DNA of 64,000 nt from Rariglobus sp041662485. GTDB lineage: Bacteria > Verrucomicrobiota > Verrucomicrobiia > Opitutales > Opitutaceae. The notes below the pieces were generated by a model that saw only the letters and a list, made by a program, of their open reading frames with translations, was not told the origin of the DNA and did not search any database. This document shows, piece by piece, positions 7,508 through 16,069 of this stretch (within the stretch, counting starts at the first letter, position 1; each line of letters starts with the position of its first letter). The stretch spans positions 62,001-126,000 of the forward strand of contig JBAZSJ010000006.1 in assembly GCA_041662485.1 (NCBI GenBank), written 5' to 3'. A program made the translations under genes and the position numbers.

Positions 7508-8878
7508 ATGAAAAACACACCGCCAACCCGAACCCGGCTCACCGCCGCCGGCAGCCTCGCGCTGCTTTTGTCCGCCGGCCTCCCCGTCGCCTCCGCCGCC
7601 GATCTCACGTGGATTAATGCCAGCGCCACCGCCAACTGGAATACCTCATCGCTCTTCTGGAACGACGGCTCCTCTGACGTCGCCTGGACGGACAACAACG
7701 CCGCTCTCTTCGTCGGCAACGGAGTTGCCCGCACGATCACCCTGACTCAAAACGTCCAAGCCACAAGCGTGAGTGGAAACGGAACTTCAGGTGGAACCAT
7801 TAACTTCGCAGGGAACTTCACGCTCGATGTCCCGAAGTTTACCAACACGGCAAACGCCAATTTCGACATAAATGTGGCAATCACGGGGTCCCATGGCCTT
7901 ACCCAAGAGGGCCTCGGACGACTCGTCATTTACAAGTCGGCCACCTATACGGGTGACACCTTGATCGATGCCACCGGTCTGGCGAACAGCAAATCAAGTG
8001 AGATATACATCAAAGTAAACAATGCTCTCCCCACCACCACTTTGCTCAACTTGAAGAACGGCACCGGGTATCTTGTTACGGCCGTGCTCACCTTAAACGG
8101 CACTACGACTACTACGCTAAGTCAGGAACTTACCGCCATCACCGGCAACGGTATCATTCAGGCTCGGGTCGGACACGATAATCTGACCATCAACACCGCC
8201 AGCGGCGTCTCCAATACCTTCTCCGGGACCCTGAAGGAATACGGTGCCTACGTTTCGACTCAATCGCTTGGCCTCACCATCAAAGGTGCGGGCACCCAAG
8301 AGTTAACCGGCACAAACTCCTACGTAGGTGCCACCCTGATCGAAGGGGGCGCGCTCAAACTCGGTTCCAATCTTTCCGGCACCAGCTCAGTCACCGTGAA
8401 CGGAGGCGCGCTCGCCAGCACCGTTGCCAATGTGAACCTCGGGCTCGGCGGCGTCTCCATGAGCGGCTCGGGATCGGCCATTTCGATCAACGGCACCTCC
8501 ATCGGCACCCTCACGCTCGCGGCGTCCCAAAACTTCACCGCCACAACGGGCACGCTTAACTTCACCCTGGGCGCCTCCAATACCTCCGACAAGATCATGG
8601 GCACCGGCGTATTCAGCCTGACCGGCACCACCCTCGCCCTGGACGGCGCCACGTCGGTCGCCGGCACCTACACGCTGTTCAGCGGCTTCACCGGTTCCAA
8701 TACCGTGTCGGGGATCATCATCACCGGCCTCAACCCCGCCTATTCCGGCGTCCTCGGCACCGATGGCATTCTCACCGTCAGCCTCGCCTCCATCCCCGAA
8801 CCCTCCACCTACGCCGCCATCCTCGGCGTCGCCGTCCTCGGCTTCGTCGCCTACCGTCGCCGCACCAAGCGCGACTGA
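7508..8878 (+). CDS. PEP-CTERM sorting-domain protein with autotransporter-type beta-strand repeats
   Basis: This is a 456-residue secreted protein. The signal peptide ends near AGLPVASAADL (~residue 31). The body is Gly/Thr/Ser/Asn-rich and holds passenger-type repeats such as GLTQEGLGRLVIYKSATYTG and LTIKGAGTQELTGTNSYVG, which suggest a beta-helix. The C-terminus is a textbook PEP-CTERM signal: IPEPSTYAAILGVAVLGFVA, then the basic tail YRRRTKRD. Such proteins are sorted by an exosortase, and none is in the window. Function is unknown; an extracellular or surface matrix role is likely. It is transcribed alone and ends in a strong terminator. Base composition is somewhat lower in GC than its neighbours, as is usual for Thr/Asn-rich repeat proteins. 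Confidence 0.9.
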   Translation: MKNTPPTRTRLTAAGSLALLLSAGLPVASAADLTWINASATANWNTSSLFWNDGSSDVAWTDNNAALFVGNGVARTITLTQNVQATSVSGNGTSGGTINFAGNFTLDVPKFTNTANANFDINVAITGSHGLTQEGLGRLVIYKSATYTGDTLIDATGLANSKSSEIYIKVNNALPTTTLLNLKNGTGYLVTAVLTLNGTTTTTLSQELTAITGNGIIQARVGHDNLTINTASGVSNTFSGTLKEYGAYVSTQSLGLTIKGAGTQELTGTNSYVGATLIEGGALKLGSNLSGTSSVTVNGGALASTVANVNLGLGGVSMSGSGSAISINGTSIGTLTLAASQNFTATTGTLNFTLGASNTSDKIMGTGVFSLTGTTLALDGATSVAGTYTLFSGFTGSNTVSGIIITGLNPAYSGVLGTDGILTVSLASIPEPSTYAAILGVAVLGFVAYRRRTKRD

Positions 8879-8896
8879 TCGTTCGGCTGTTCCCCG

Positions 8897-8936
8897 GCCG
8901 CGTGCGTCCGCCTACTCGGATACACGCGGCTTTTTT
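8897..8936 (+). terminator. Rho-independent terminator of the PEP-CTERM gene
   Basis: GCCGCGTG (8897-8904) pairs perfectly with CACGCGGC (8923-8930) and is followed at once by six T residues (8931-8936). It lies 18 nt after the stop codon. This is the clearest intrinsic terminator in the window. Confidence 0.9.
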
Positions 8937-8958
8937 GTCCTTCCGCCTCGATTTCAAC

Positions 8959-11172
8959 ATGCGCCTACCTTGCATTCTCCTGGGAATCTTGGCCACTTGG
9001 CCCGCCTCCGCCCTTGCCGCGGAAACCGCCGCTTCGCCCGTGACACGGGAAGCTGTCTTGAACTCGCTTGAAACCCTCGCGCCCGCCTGGACGGCGAAGC
9101 TCCACGGCCAATCCCCTCGACTCTTTTTTTCCGACGCTGAATGGACGCAGGTCCGGCGGGAAATCGACGCGCCGTCCCCGGAACGCGCCGCCCTGACCAC
9201 CGCCTTCTTCGCGCAAGCCGACCTCATCCTGACCGAACCCATCCCCGCCTACCTGCCTCCCGCGCAGATGATCGGAAAGCCCCACGTCGGCCCCACGCTC
9301 TTCGCCGCGATGGAGGAACTCTGGCAGCGCGAAGTCGGCAACAACATCTTCGCCCTCGCCGTCGCCGCGCGTCTCCGCCCCGACGCCGCCTATCGCGCCC
9401 GCCTCCACGACCTCGTCATGGCCGCGATCCGCTTCGACACCTGGGGCCGCTCCAACAATCCGCGCATGGGCGACAACGCCGACCTCGCCATCGGCCACGT
9501 CGGGCGCGGCATCGCCGTCGCCTACGACTGGCACCGCGACGCCTTCACCGACTCCGAACTCGCGCACATCCGCGCCGTCGTCGCCGCGCGCCTGCCCTGC
9601 CTGCTCAAGGGCCTGTATGGCGACGCCTACTGGGCGGCGGGCTTCGAGGAAAACCACAACCACGTGAGCGTCGCCGCCCTCGCCTTCTGCGGCATCGCGT
9701 TCTACGACGAAATCCCCGGCGCGCCCGAATGGCTCGCCGCCGCCCGCCTCAACTTCCAGTCCGTCGGCCGCCACATGCCCGCCGACGGCAGCTCCGTCGA
9801 GGGCGTCTCCTACTGGAGCTACGGCATGTCCTATATTCTCCAATACATCGAGGCGACCCGCCCGGTCATCGACTCCGCCGATCTCTACCAACTGCCGTTC
9901 CTGAAAAACGCCGCCGCTTATCGCCTCCTCGCGGCCACGCCCGGACTCGTGGGCAACCTGCCGTGGGGCGACTCCGTTCCCCGCGGCTGGACCACGCCCC
10001 ACCACCTCCTCTATCGCCTGGCCGCCCAGTATGACGACCGCACCGCCGCCTGGTTCGCCGACCACCTTCCCGCGCCGCGCGGCGGCTCCGACGATCACGC
10101 CTTGAACATGCTCTGGGCGCGCAACGCCCCGCCGGCCGGCCCCGCTCCGCTCGCCCTCGACGGACGTCTCACGGTCAACGATCTCGTCACCACCCGCTCC
10201 GGATGGGACGCCACCGACTACGTGCTCTCCATCAAAGCCGGCTACACCAACCGCAACCACAGCCATCTCGACGCCGGCGCCCTCGCCCTCGCCTTCGGCG
10301 ACGAATGGATTCTCATCGCCCCCGGCTACGGCAAGGGCGCCGGCGACGGCGCCTTCTGGAATTCGGGCGGCCCGCGCTGGACCTATTTCTCCAACGCCAC
10401 CGAGTCCCACGCCACGCTCCTCGTGAACGGCAAAAACCAGCGCTTCGACCGCGACGCCCGCGCCACCGTCACGCGCTTCTTCAGCTCCACCGACTGGAAC
10501 GCCACCACCGTCGATCTTACCCGCGCCTACCATGACGTCACCTCGCTCACCCGCGAAGTGCTCCACCGTCGCGGTGACTACATCCTCGTGTTCGACTCCG
10601 CCACCGCCGCGCAACCCGTCACCGTCGAATGGCTCGCCCAGTTCCGCGGATCTCCCGCCGTCGAGCCCGACGGCTCCCTGCTCGCCTCCGGAAAAAACGG
10701 TGCCCTCCGCGTGGCCCTGCTCGCCCCCTCCGCTCCGCTCGCCTTGCGCGAGCCCACCTCCCCCAAGATCGATGTGACCAAAGGCCGCCACTTCACCTGC
10801 TCCGCCGCGCAATCCGGAACCGCGGTCTCCGTCACCGCCCTGCTCCAACCCGTCCCTGCCGGCAAGACCGCCCCCGCCCTCAAGGCCCGCATCGTTGACG
10901 GCCTCCTCGAAATCACCGGCGCAACCTGGACCGACCGCCTCGCCAAATCAGAAAAAATCGCCGCCCTGCGCTTCACGTTGCCCGGTCGCAATCCCCCCGT
11001 CCGCATCACCGCCCGTCTGGCCGGCGTCCGCACGACCTCCGCCGGCATCGAATCCTTTCTCGCGCTGGACGCCACGGAGGTCGAGTTGCCCGGATTATCC
11101 CATCATGCGGAAACTCCGCAGAACCTCGCCGGCAAAAGAAATCCCGACGGGACCTGGACGCTCACCCGGTGA
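8959..11172 (+). CDS. Secreted heparinase II/III-like polysaccharide lyase
   Basis: This 737-residue protein has a signal peptide (MRLPCILLGILATWPASALA) and the two-part architecture of the heparinase II/III superfamily. An N-terminal (alpha/alpha) toroid (~30-400) includes GFEENHNHVSVAALAF and PADGSSVEGVSYWSYGMSYI. A beta-sandwich domain from ~420 contains NRNHSHLDAGALALAFGDEW, the conserved His/Asp signature. These enzymes cleave uronic-acid polysaccharides (heparan sulfate, alginate, ulvan-like) by beta-elimination in the periplasm. The exact PL family cannot be told from motifs alone. The ATG at 8959 is chosen because it begins the signal peptide. It converges with the esterase/GH operon. 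Confidence 0.85.
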   Translation: MRLPCILLGILATWPASALAAETAASPVTREAVLNSLETLAPAWTAKLHGQSPRLFFSDAEWTQVRREIDAPSPERAALTTAFFAQADLILTEPIPAYLPPAQMIGKPHVGPTLFAAMEELWQREVGNNIFALAVAARLRPDAAYRARLHDLVMAAIRFDTWGRSNNPRMGDNADLAIGHVGRGIAVAYDWHRDAFTDSELAHIRAVVAARLPCLLKGLYGDAYWAAGFEENHNHVSVAALAFCGIAFYDEIPGAPEWLAAARLNFQSVGRHMPADGSSVEGVSYWSYGMSYILQYIEATRPVIDSADLYQLPFLKNAAAYRLLAATPGLVGNLPWGDSVPRGWTTPHHLLYRLAAQYDDRTAAWFADHLPAPRGGSDDHALNMLWARNAPPAGPAPLALDGRLTVNDLVTTRSGWDATDYVLSIKAGYTNRNHSHLDAGALALAFGDEWILIAPGYGKGAGDGAFWNSGGPRWTYFSNATESHATLLVNGKNQRFDRDARATVTRFFSSTDWNATTVDLTRAYHDVTSLTREVLHRRGDYILVFDSATAAQPVTVEWLAQFRGSPAVEPDGSLLASGKNGALRVALLAPSAPLALREPTSPKIDVTKGRHFTCSAAQSGTAVSVTALLQPVPAGKTAPALKARIVDGLLEITGATWTDRLAKSEKIAALRFTLPGRNPPVRITARLAGVRTTSAGIESFLALDATEVELPGLSHHAETPQNLAGKRNPDGTWTLTR

Positions 11173-11211
11173 ACACCACCGCTTCCCATGGCATCGGCGT
11201 GCGGCTGTTGT

Positions 11212-11234
11212 CCCGGCGGACGCGGACCGTCGGG
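11212..11234. other. Hairpin in the convergent lyase/esterase gap
   Basis: CCCGGCGG (11212-11219) and CCGTCGGG (11227-11234) form an 8-bp stem with one G-T pair and a 7-nt loop. No T-tract follows on either strand. It sits between two converging genes and may terminate or insulate transcription. Confidence 0.3.
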
Positions 11235-11252
11235 GTAGCCCGCCTTCCTCGC

Positions 11253-12632
11253 CTAGTTTCTGGTATGCGCCAGGATGAAGGCGTCATACTGGGCCTTCAG
11301 CTCGGGGGTGGGACTGGACAGCGCATGGTGCCACTTGTCGGGCACCGTGATGATCCGCTTGGCCGGCTTGAGCTGGTTGTAGGCGGTAAAAATCCCGGGC
11401 GCCGAACACGTCGTGTCGGCAAAACCCACGGTGACCAACGTCTCGGCCTTTGAGCGCGCGCAAAAATTGACGGCGTCAAAATAGCGCGCCGTCCCGACGG
11501 CTTGCTTCGTTTTTTCATCGTCCAGTTTTCCCCCGACGATGCCGGGCCATCCGGCGGGTTTTCCGGCGAGCGGTCCCGTGAGGTCGCACATGCCGGGCAC
11601 CGTGGCCACGACCGCCGAGACGCGCGGATCGAGACCCGCCGCCGCCAGGGCCTGCGCCCCTCCCTGGCTGATTCCGATGCAGATCAGATGCTTCCCGTCC
11701 CACTCCGGCTGCGTCGCCAGAAAATCGACCGCGCGCTGCAACCGCAAAAACATGCCGAGAAAGTAAAACTGCTCGCGGCTCTCCTTGCCGCGGTCCTGGT
11801 AGCCCTTCAAGTCGCCCTTCGCCAGTTCGTCGTAATACGCCTGCGGCTGGCCGTTCAACATGCCGTGCGCGTTCATGTCGACGACCAGCGCGTCGAACTG
11901 ATTGGCGAGACTCACCGTGTTGACGAAGCTCGAACGACACCAGCCGCCTTCCACGCCCGCCGCGCGGAAATAGAGAATCGCGGGATGTCCGCCCTCCTTC
12001 GCATTTTTCGGACGCGCAAAATATCCGCGCATCGGCCGCACATCGAGGCACGCGATTTCCAAGTTCGCGCCGACCACGCCCTCGCGCTCCAGCCCCGCGA
12101 TCTTCTTGAGGTGGTCGGGATTCGCCTGCTCCAGCGCGCGTTGCCCGGGCGTGAGCGGCTCGATTTTCGGAACCGCTTTTTCGGCGGCGAGCCGCGCTTT
12201 CTGCGAAGCCCAGAACGCGTCGAAATCCTCCGGCGCGGGCGACGAGGGGGTAAACGCGTCGGGGTTGAAAACAACGCCGATGGAGGCCGCCGGCTTCCGC
12301 TCCTTTGACGCGACGGGCAGCGTGACCGAGCAAAAATACCAGCCGTCGGCGGGCGGGGTGAAGCGGATGGCGTGCGCGGCCTCGTTCCCTGCTACGGTCT
12401 CCGTATGCACCACCTCCCGATTGTTGCGGAGGATTTTGACGGTGGCCGCGGGCGCCGTTTCCGCCGCATCGTCGCGGGCAAGAGTGAAGACTGCGGTTTT
12501 TCCCGAGGCGTAAACGCCCGCCGGCTGATCAAGGGCAAAACTGACGGTTGCCTGCGCCCGGCCGACTAACGCGCAGGCCAACAAAGTCAGAACATAGAGC
12601 GGTTGGCGGCTGTGGAATTTGATCGAGGTCAT
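11253..12632 (-). CDS. Secreted alpha/beta hydrolase, acetyl-xylan esterase (AXE1)-like
   Basis: This is a 459-residue protein with an N-terminal signal peptide (PLYVLTLLACALVGRAQA). An N-terminal Ig-like beta domain (~30-125) precedes an AXE1-type alpha/beta hydrolase domain. The nucleophile elbow is CIGISQGGAQA (Ser322). The acid is probably the Asp in TVGFADTTCSAPG and the base the His in VPDKWHHAL. AXE1 members deacetylate xylan, cephalosporin C or acetylated oligosaccharides. It is the last gene of a four-gene operon; the GH30 gene ends 30 nt upstream. Substrate is inferred from family and operon context. Confidence 0.85.
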   Translation of the reverse strand: MTSIKFHSRQPLYVLTLLACALVGRAQATVSFALDQPAGVYASGKTAVFTLARDDAAETAPAATVKILRNNREVVHTETVAGNEAAHAIRFTPPADGWYFCSVTLPVASKERKPAASIGVVFNPDAFTPSSPAPEDFDAFWASQKARLAAEKAVPKIEPLTPGQRALEQANPDHLKKIAGLEREGVVGANLEIACLDVRPMRGYFARPKNAKEGGHPAILYFRAAGVEGGWCRSSFVNTVSLANQFDALVVDMNAHGMLNGQPQAYYDELAKGDLKGYQDRGKESREQFYFLGMFLRLQRAVDFLATQPEWDGKHLICIGISQGGAQALAAAGLDPRVSAVVATVPGMCDLTGPLAGKPAGWPGIVGGKLDDEKTKQAVGTARYFDAVNFCARSKAETLVTVGFADTTCSAPGIFTAYNQLKPAKRIITVPDKWHHALSSPTPELKAQYDAFILAHTRN

Positions 12633-12662
12633 GGGGTGAACAAGGGGGTTGTCCGAAACGGA

Positions 12663-14018
12663 TCACGCGCCGGCGGCGATCACCACGGTCTGGATGGAAC
12701 GGCGCGGTGCGGTGAGCGGAGCCGTGCCGGCACCGGTTTTCAACAGGAAAACCACGGGAGTCTCGGAGCGGTTCATCACGACGACAGCCAACGAGCCGTC
12801 GGGATTTTTGAAGGCGACGACCTCCAGTTCGTCCTTGGTCGAGGCGCTGAGGATGCGGCGCGCGCCGGAACGCACAAAACGGCTGAAATGCCCGATGTAA
12901 TAATAGGAGCTCTGATAACGCACCTCGCCCGTGCGCGTGTCCGCGAGGATCGGCGCGCTGCAAAAATTGTTCACGTGGTTGGGGCCGCCGGTCTCGTCGA
13001 GAACCATGTTCCAGTCGATCCAGCCCACCGTCCAACGGTTGAAGTCGGCGATCATCGAGCGGGCATAACGCTCCCCTGTCAGCCACGAACCGTCGTGCGG
13101 CCCGCCCTCCTGGCACCCTTCGGTAAAGAGCAGTTTTTTGTCGGGCCAGGCGTCGTGGACGCGCTGCACGTTGTCGAAGGTGTCGGTCACATACCAATGA
13201 AAGCCCGCGCCCCAGACGTAACGCGCGGCGGCCGGGTCGTCGTAAACGATGCGGGCGCGCTCGTAGAGGCGGTCGCGGTTGTGGTCCCACACCACGATTT
13301 TCACGTCGGCCAGGCCTTCGCGATGCAGCGTCGGCCCGAGATGGTCGCGCACGAAGTCGCGCTCCTCTTCACCGGTATAAATGCACGAGTCCCACGTCTG
13401 CTTCGCCTCGGGCTCGTTTTGAACGGTCAGCGCCCAGATCGGCACGCCCTCGCCGGCGTAGGCCCGGATGTAGCGGGCGTAGTAAAGCGCCCACGCCTCG
13501 CGGCACTCGGGCAGAAGTTTTCCGCCGAGGTTCATCCGGCCGGTGGTCTTCATCCACGCGGGCGGGCTCCACGGCGAGGCGAGCAGCTTGAAGGCGTTGC
13601 CGGAAACCGCCTGTGCCCGCCTGATCATCGGCAGAAGCGCCTGGCGGTCCCGCTCGATGGAGAAGGTCTTAAGCGCGTGGTCGCCCGGCTCGTCGCAGTA
13701 GGAATAGTTGCCCAGCGCAAAATCGCAGCTGCCGATATGCGTGCGGCAAAGCGTGTAGCCGTGGCCGGCCTTCGGATCGAAATACGCGCGCATGACCTCC
13801 TCCTGCTTCGCAAGCGGGAGTTTCGCCAGCGTGACCGCCGCCGCCTCGGTAAACGCGCCGCCGATGCCCTCCATCTCCTGGTAGGCGACCCGCTCGTCGA
13901 GCATGACCGACGGCAGCTTGTCGTCGCCGGGCTCGGCAGGTCGCAAGGCGGCCGCAGGCTGCGCCGAAAGACGCGCGCCGCCATCACGGGCGGTGATAAA
14001 AACCGATAGGGAGGACAT
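12663..14018 (-). CDS. Glycoside hydrolase family 30 protein
   Basis: This 451-residue TIM-barrel enzyme has the GH30 catalytic pair. The acid/base Glu202 lies in WALTVQNEPEA and the nucleophile Glu300 in KKLLFTEGCQEG. MEGIGGAFTEAAA (~49-61) and KLLASPWSPPAWMKTTG (~144-160) are other family blocks. A C-terminal beta domain follows (VAFKNPDGSLAVVVMNRS). GH30 includes glucosylceramidase, beta-1,6-glucanase, beta-xylosidase/xylanase and fucosidase activities; the subfamily is unresolved. No signal peptide is visible, unlike the two esterases beside it, so it may be cytoplasmic or the true start may differ. The upstream esterase ends 17 nt before. Confidence 0.9.
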   Translation of the reverse strand: MSSLSVFITARDGGARLSAQPAAALRPAEPGDDKLPSVMLDERVAYQEMEGIGGAFTEAAAVTLAKLPLAKQEEVMRAYFDPKAGHGYTLCRTHIGSCDFALGNYSYCDEPGDHALKTFSIERDRQALLPMIRRAQAVSGNAFKLLASPWSPPAWMKTTGRMNLGGKLLPECREAWALYYARYIRAYAGEGVPIWALTVQNEPEAKQTWDSCIYTGEEERDFVRDHLGPTLHREGLADVKIVVWDHNRDRLYERARIVYDDPAAARYVWGAGFHWYVTDTFDNVQRVHDAWPDKKLLFTEGCQEGGPHDGSWLTGERYARSMIADFNRWTVGWIDWNMVLDETGGPNHVNNFCSAPILADTRTGEVRYQSSYYYIGHFSRFVRSGARRILSASTKDELEVVAFKNPDGSLAVVVMNRSETPVVFLLKTGAGTAPLTAPRRSIQTVVIAAGA

Positions 14019-14035
14019 GTGGGACGACGTGGTAG

Positions 14036-16069
14036 TCAGTATTTTCGATTCAAAGAAAGCGGCGGAAAATCATCCGTGCGGAAGGGACCGGCCGGAAGCC
14101 CTCCACCGTTGTAGAGGTTGCAAAAGGGGTTGCTAGCCCATGCGTAGCGGACTGCAACGGGTTTCGGCACTTCGGCGCTCCAGACCAGAACCGTGCTTCC
14201 GTCGATCTTGGCCGTGGCCCACTTCCATTTGCGGTCGTCTCCGCAGATCGCAAAGCCTTCAACCTCTCCGTCTGGACTGTTGCGGACCACCGGAACCGTC
14301 TTGGGATCGGTCGAAAGCGGCTGGTAGGCGGCGGGCATCGGCCTGGCCGCGAGACCGCCGTCGGTGTGGGTGAACGTGACGCGTATTTTGTCTCCTTCCA
14401 CGGCCATCTTCGAATAGACCGGACCGGAGTAGATGACGTCTTTTTTTCCATAGGTCTGCGCCAGCGCGATGCGCGCGAGGCGGTCGCCGACGTCGATTTT
14501 GTTGGCCGGGTGGATGTTGTTCTCCTCGCCGATGTCTATGAGGATCGCCTGCCCGGTGTTCGGCAGCGCGAGCGCCATCGTCTGCGCCTCGCGCAACTCG
14601 GCCTGCTCGTTGTTGCCCGGCTTCGTGGCATGCGCGGAGAGATTGGCGACCTGGCAGTAGTAAAACGGGAAATCTCCCCGCCCCCATTTGGCGCGCCAGT
14701 CCTTGATCAAAAGAGGGAACTCGGTCCGGTATTGATAGCCGCGATTCCAGTTTCCTTCGCCCTGATACCAGATCACGCCGCGCATTCCATACGGGATCAC
14801 GGGATTGATCATGCCGTTGAAGAGATAACTGGCGACGTTTTGGGGATCATAGGGCACGCCGGTCGGCCGCACCGGAAAGGAGCCCAACGCCTCGCCCTGA
14901 AGCGGCGGCAGCACGGTCTCGGCCTTGGCGAGCCACTCGCCTTTCAACATGTGGTGATTTCCCTGAAAGCGGGCCGCCGGCAGAATGCCCGCCCCCTTGG
15001 CGGGATTAAAAATGCGCACGGCCAGAACCGACTCGCCCGCCTGCACAAGATTGGCCCGGACGCCGTAGCGATGGGTGACGTCGGTCAGGTCGCTGGAGGC
15101 GATTTTTTTGCCGTTCCAATAGACGTCGGCAAAATCGCGGATGTCGGCGAGAAAAAGATCGATGCCCTTGTTGGGCGCGATGTCGTCGGACGGCACGGGG
15201 ATCGTCTTGCGCAGCCAGATCGCGCCGGCATCGGGAAGTCCGGCGGCGGACAGCAGTCCCGGAAGCGTCACCGGTTTCCAGTCACGGGTATCGACGCCCG
15301 GGGCCGCGAAGGCCTGGGGATCCGCGGCCGGACGATCTTCGCGTCCAAACTTCGCCTGCCACGCCTTGTAATCGGCGACATACTTGTCGAACGCCAGCCG
15401 GTCGGCCTGCGCCTTGTCCGCGCACGCCTTTACGCCGGGATCGGCATCGAGCGCCTCCTTGCTCATCCACGTTTCGATGAAGGTGCCGCCGAGACAGTCG
15501 GTCAGCAGGCCCACCGGAACCCGCAGTTCCTTCTGAAGATTCTTCCCGTAAAAATACCCGACCGCGCTGAACGCGCCCGACGTCTTCGGACCGGCCAAGA
15601 CCCACTTGCCTTTCACGTCATCGAGGAGAACGGCGGAAGGGGTAAACTTCACGCGAAACTCGCGGAGCAGAGGATTCGCCGAGGCGGGGATTTCCGTCTT
15701 GCCGACGGGAAAGCCGGACAGCGGAAAATCCATGTTGGACTGCCCGCCGCACAACCAGACTTCGCCGACCAAAACGTCTTTGATCGTGAGCGTGTTCGCA
15801 CCTTGGACAACCATGTCAAAGGGCCCCTGCCCCGTCGCCTTGAGATCGAGACGGGCCTTCCATTTTCCGTCGGGGCCGGCCGTGGTTTTGGCGCTGGCCT
15901 TGTCCAGCGTCACGGTGACGGATTCGCCGGGGTCGGCCTTGCCCCAGACGGGCACATTGTCCGATTTCTGGAGAACGGCATGATCCGAGAAAAGCGCGTT
16001 AAGCGAAACCGCGCCATGCAGCGGGAGAATCGCCAGCAGGCAGACCAACAGGGGGAGGATACGTTTCAT
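14036..16069 (-). CDS. Secreted sialate O-acetylesterase-like carbohydrate esterase (SGNH/SASA)
   Basis: This is a 677-residue protein with signal peptide MKRILPLLVCLLAILPLHGA. The SASA domain has the nucleophile block VWLCGGQSNMDFPLSG, the oxyanion block GVIWYQGEGNWNRGYQYR and the catalytic His region ENNIHPANKIDVGDRLA. An inserted jelly-roll segment (TRDWKPVTLP to AVRIFNPAKG, ~265-355) is typical of long bacterial members. These enzymes remove O-acetyl groups from glycans; activity on sialic acid specifically is not implied. Its ATG overlaps the GH37 stop (16066-16069), indicating translational coupling. An earlier non-ATG start would add six residues before the signal peptide and was rejected. 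Confidence 0.87.
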   Translation of the reverse strand: MKRILPLLVCLLAILPLHGAVSLNALFSDHAVLQKSDNVPVWGKADPGESVTVTLDKASAKTTAGPDGKWKARLDLKATGQGPFDMVVQGANTLTIKDVLVGEVWLCGGQSNMDFPLSGFPVGKTEIPASANPLLREFRVKFTPSAVLLDDVKGKWVLAGPKTSGAFSAVGYFYGKNLQKELRVPVGLLTDCLGGTFIETWMSKEALDADPGVKACADKAQADRLAFDKYVADYKAWQAKFGREDRPAADPQAFAAPGVDTRDWKPVTLPGLLSAAGLPDAGAIWLRKTIPVPSDDIAPNKGIDLFLADIRDFADVYWNGKKIASSDLTDVTHRYGVRANLVQAGESVLAVRIFNPAKGAGILPAARFQGNHHMLKGEWLAKAETVLPPLQGEALGSFPVRPTGVPYDPQNVASYLFNGMINPVIPYGMRGVIWYQGEGNWNRGYQYRTEFPLLIKDWRAKWGRGDFPFYYCQVANLSAHATKPGNNEQAELREAQTMALALPNTGQAILIDIGEENNIHPANKIDVGDRLARIALAQTYGKKDVIYSGPVYSKMAVEGDKIRVTFTHTDGGLAARPMPAAYQPLSTDPKTVPVVRNSPDGEVEGFAICGDDRKWKWATAKIDGSTVLVWSAEVPKPVAVRYAWASNPFCNLYNGGGLPAGPFRTDDFPPLSLNRKY

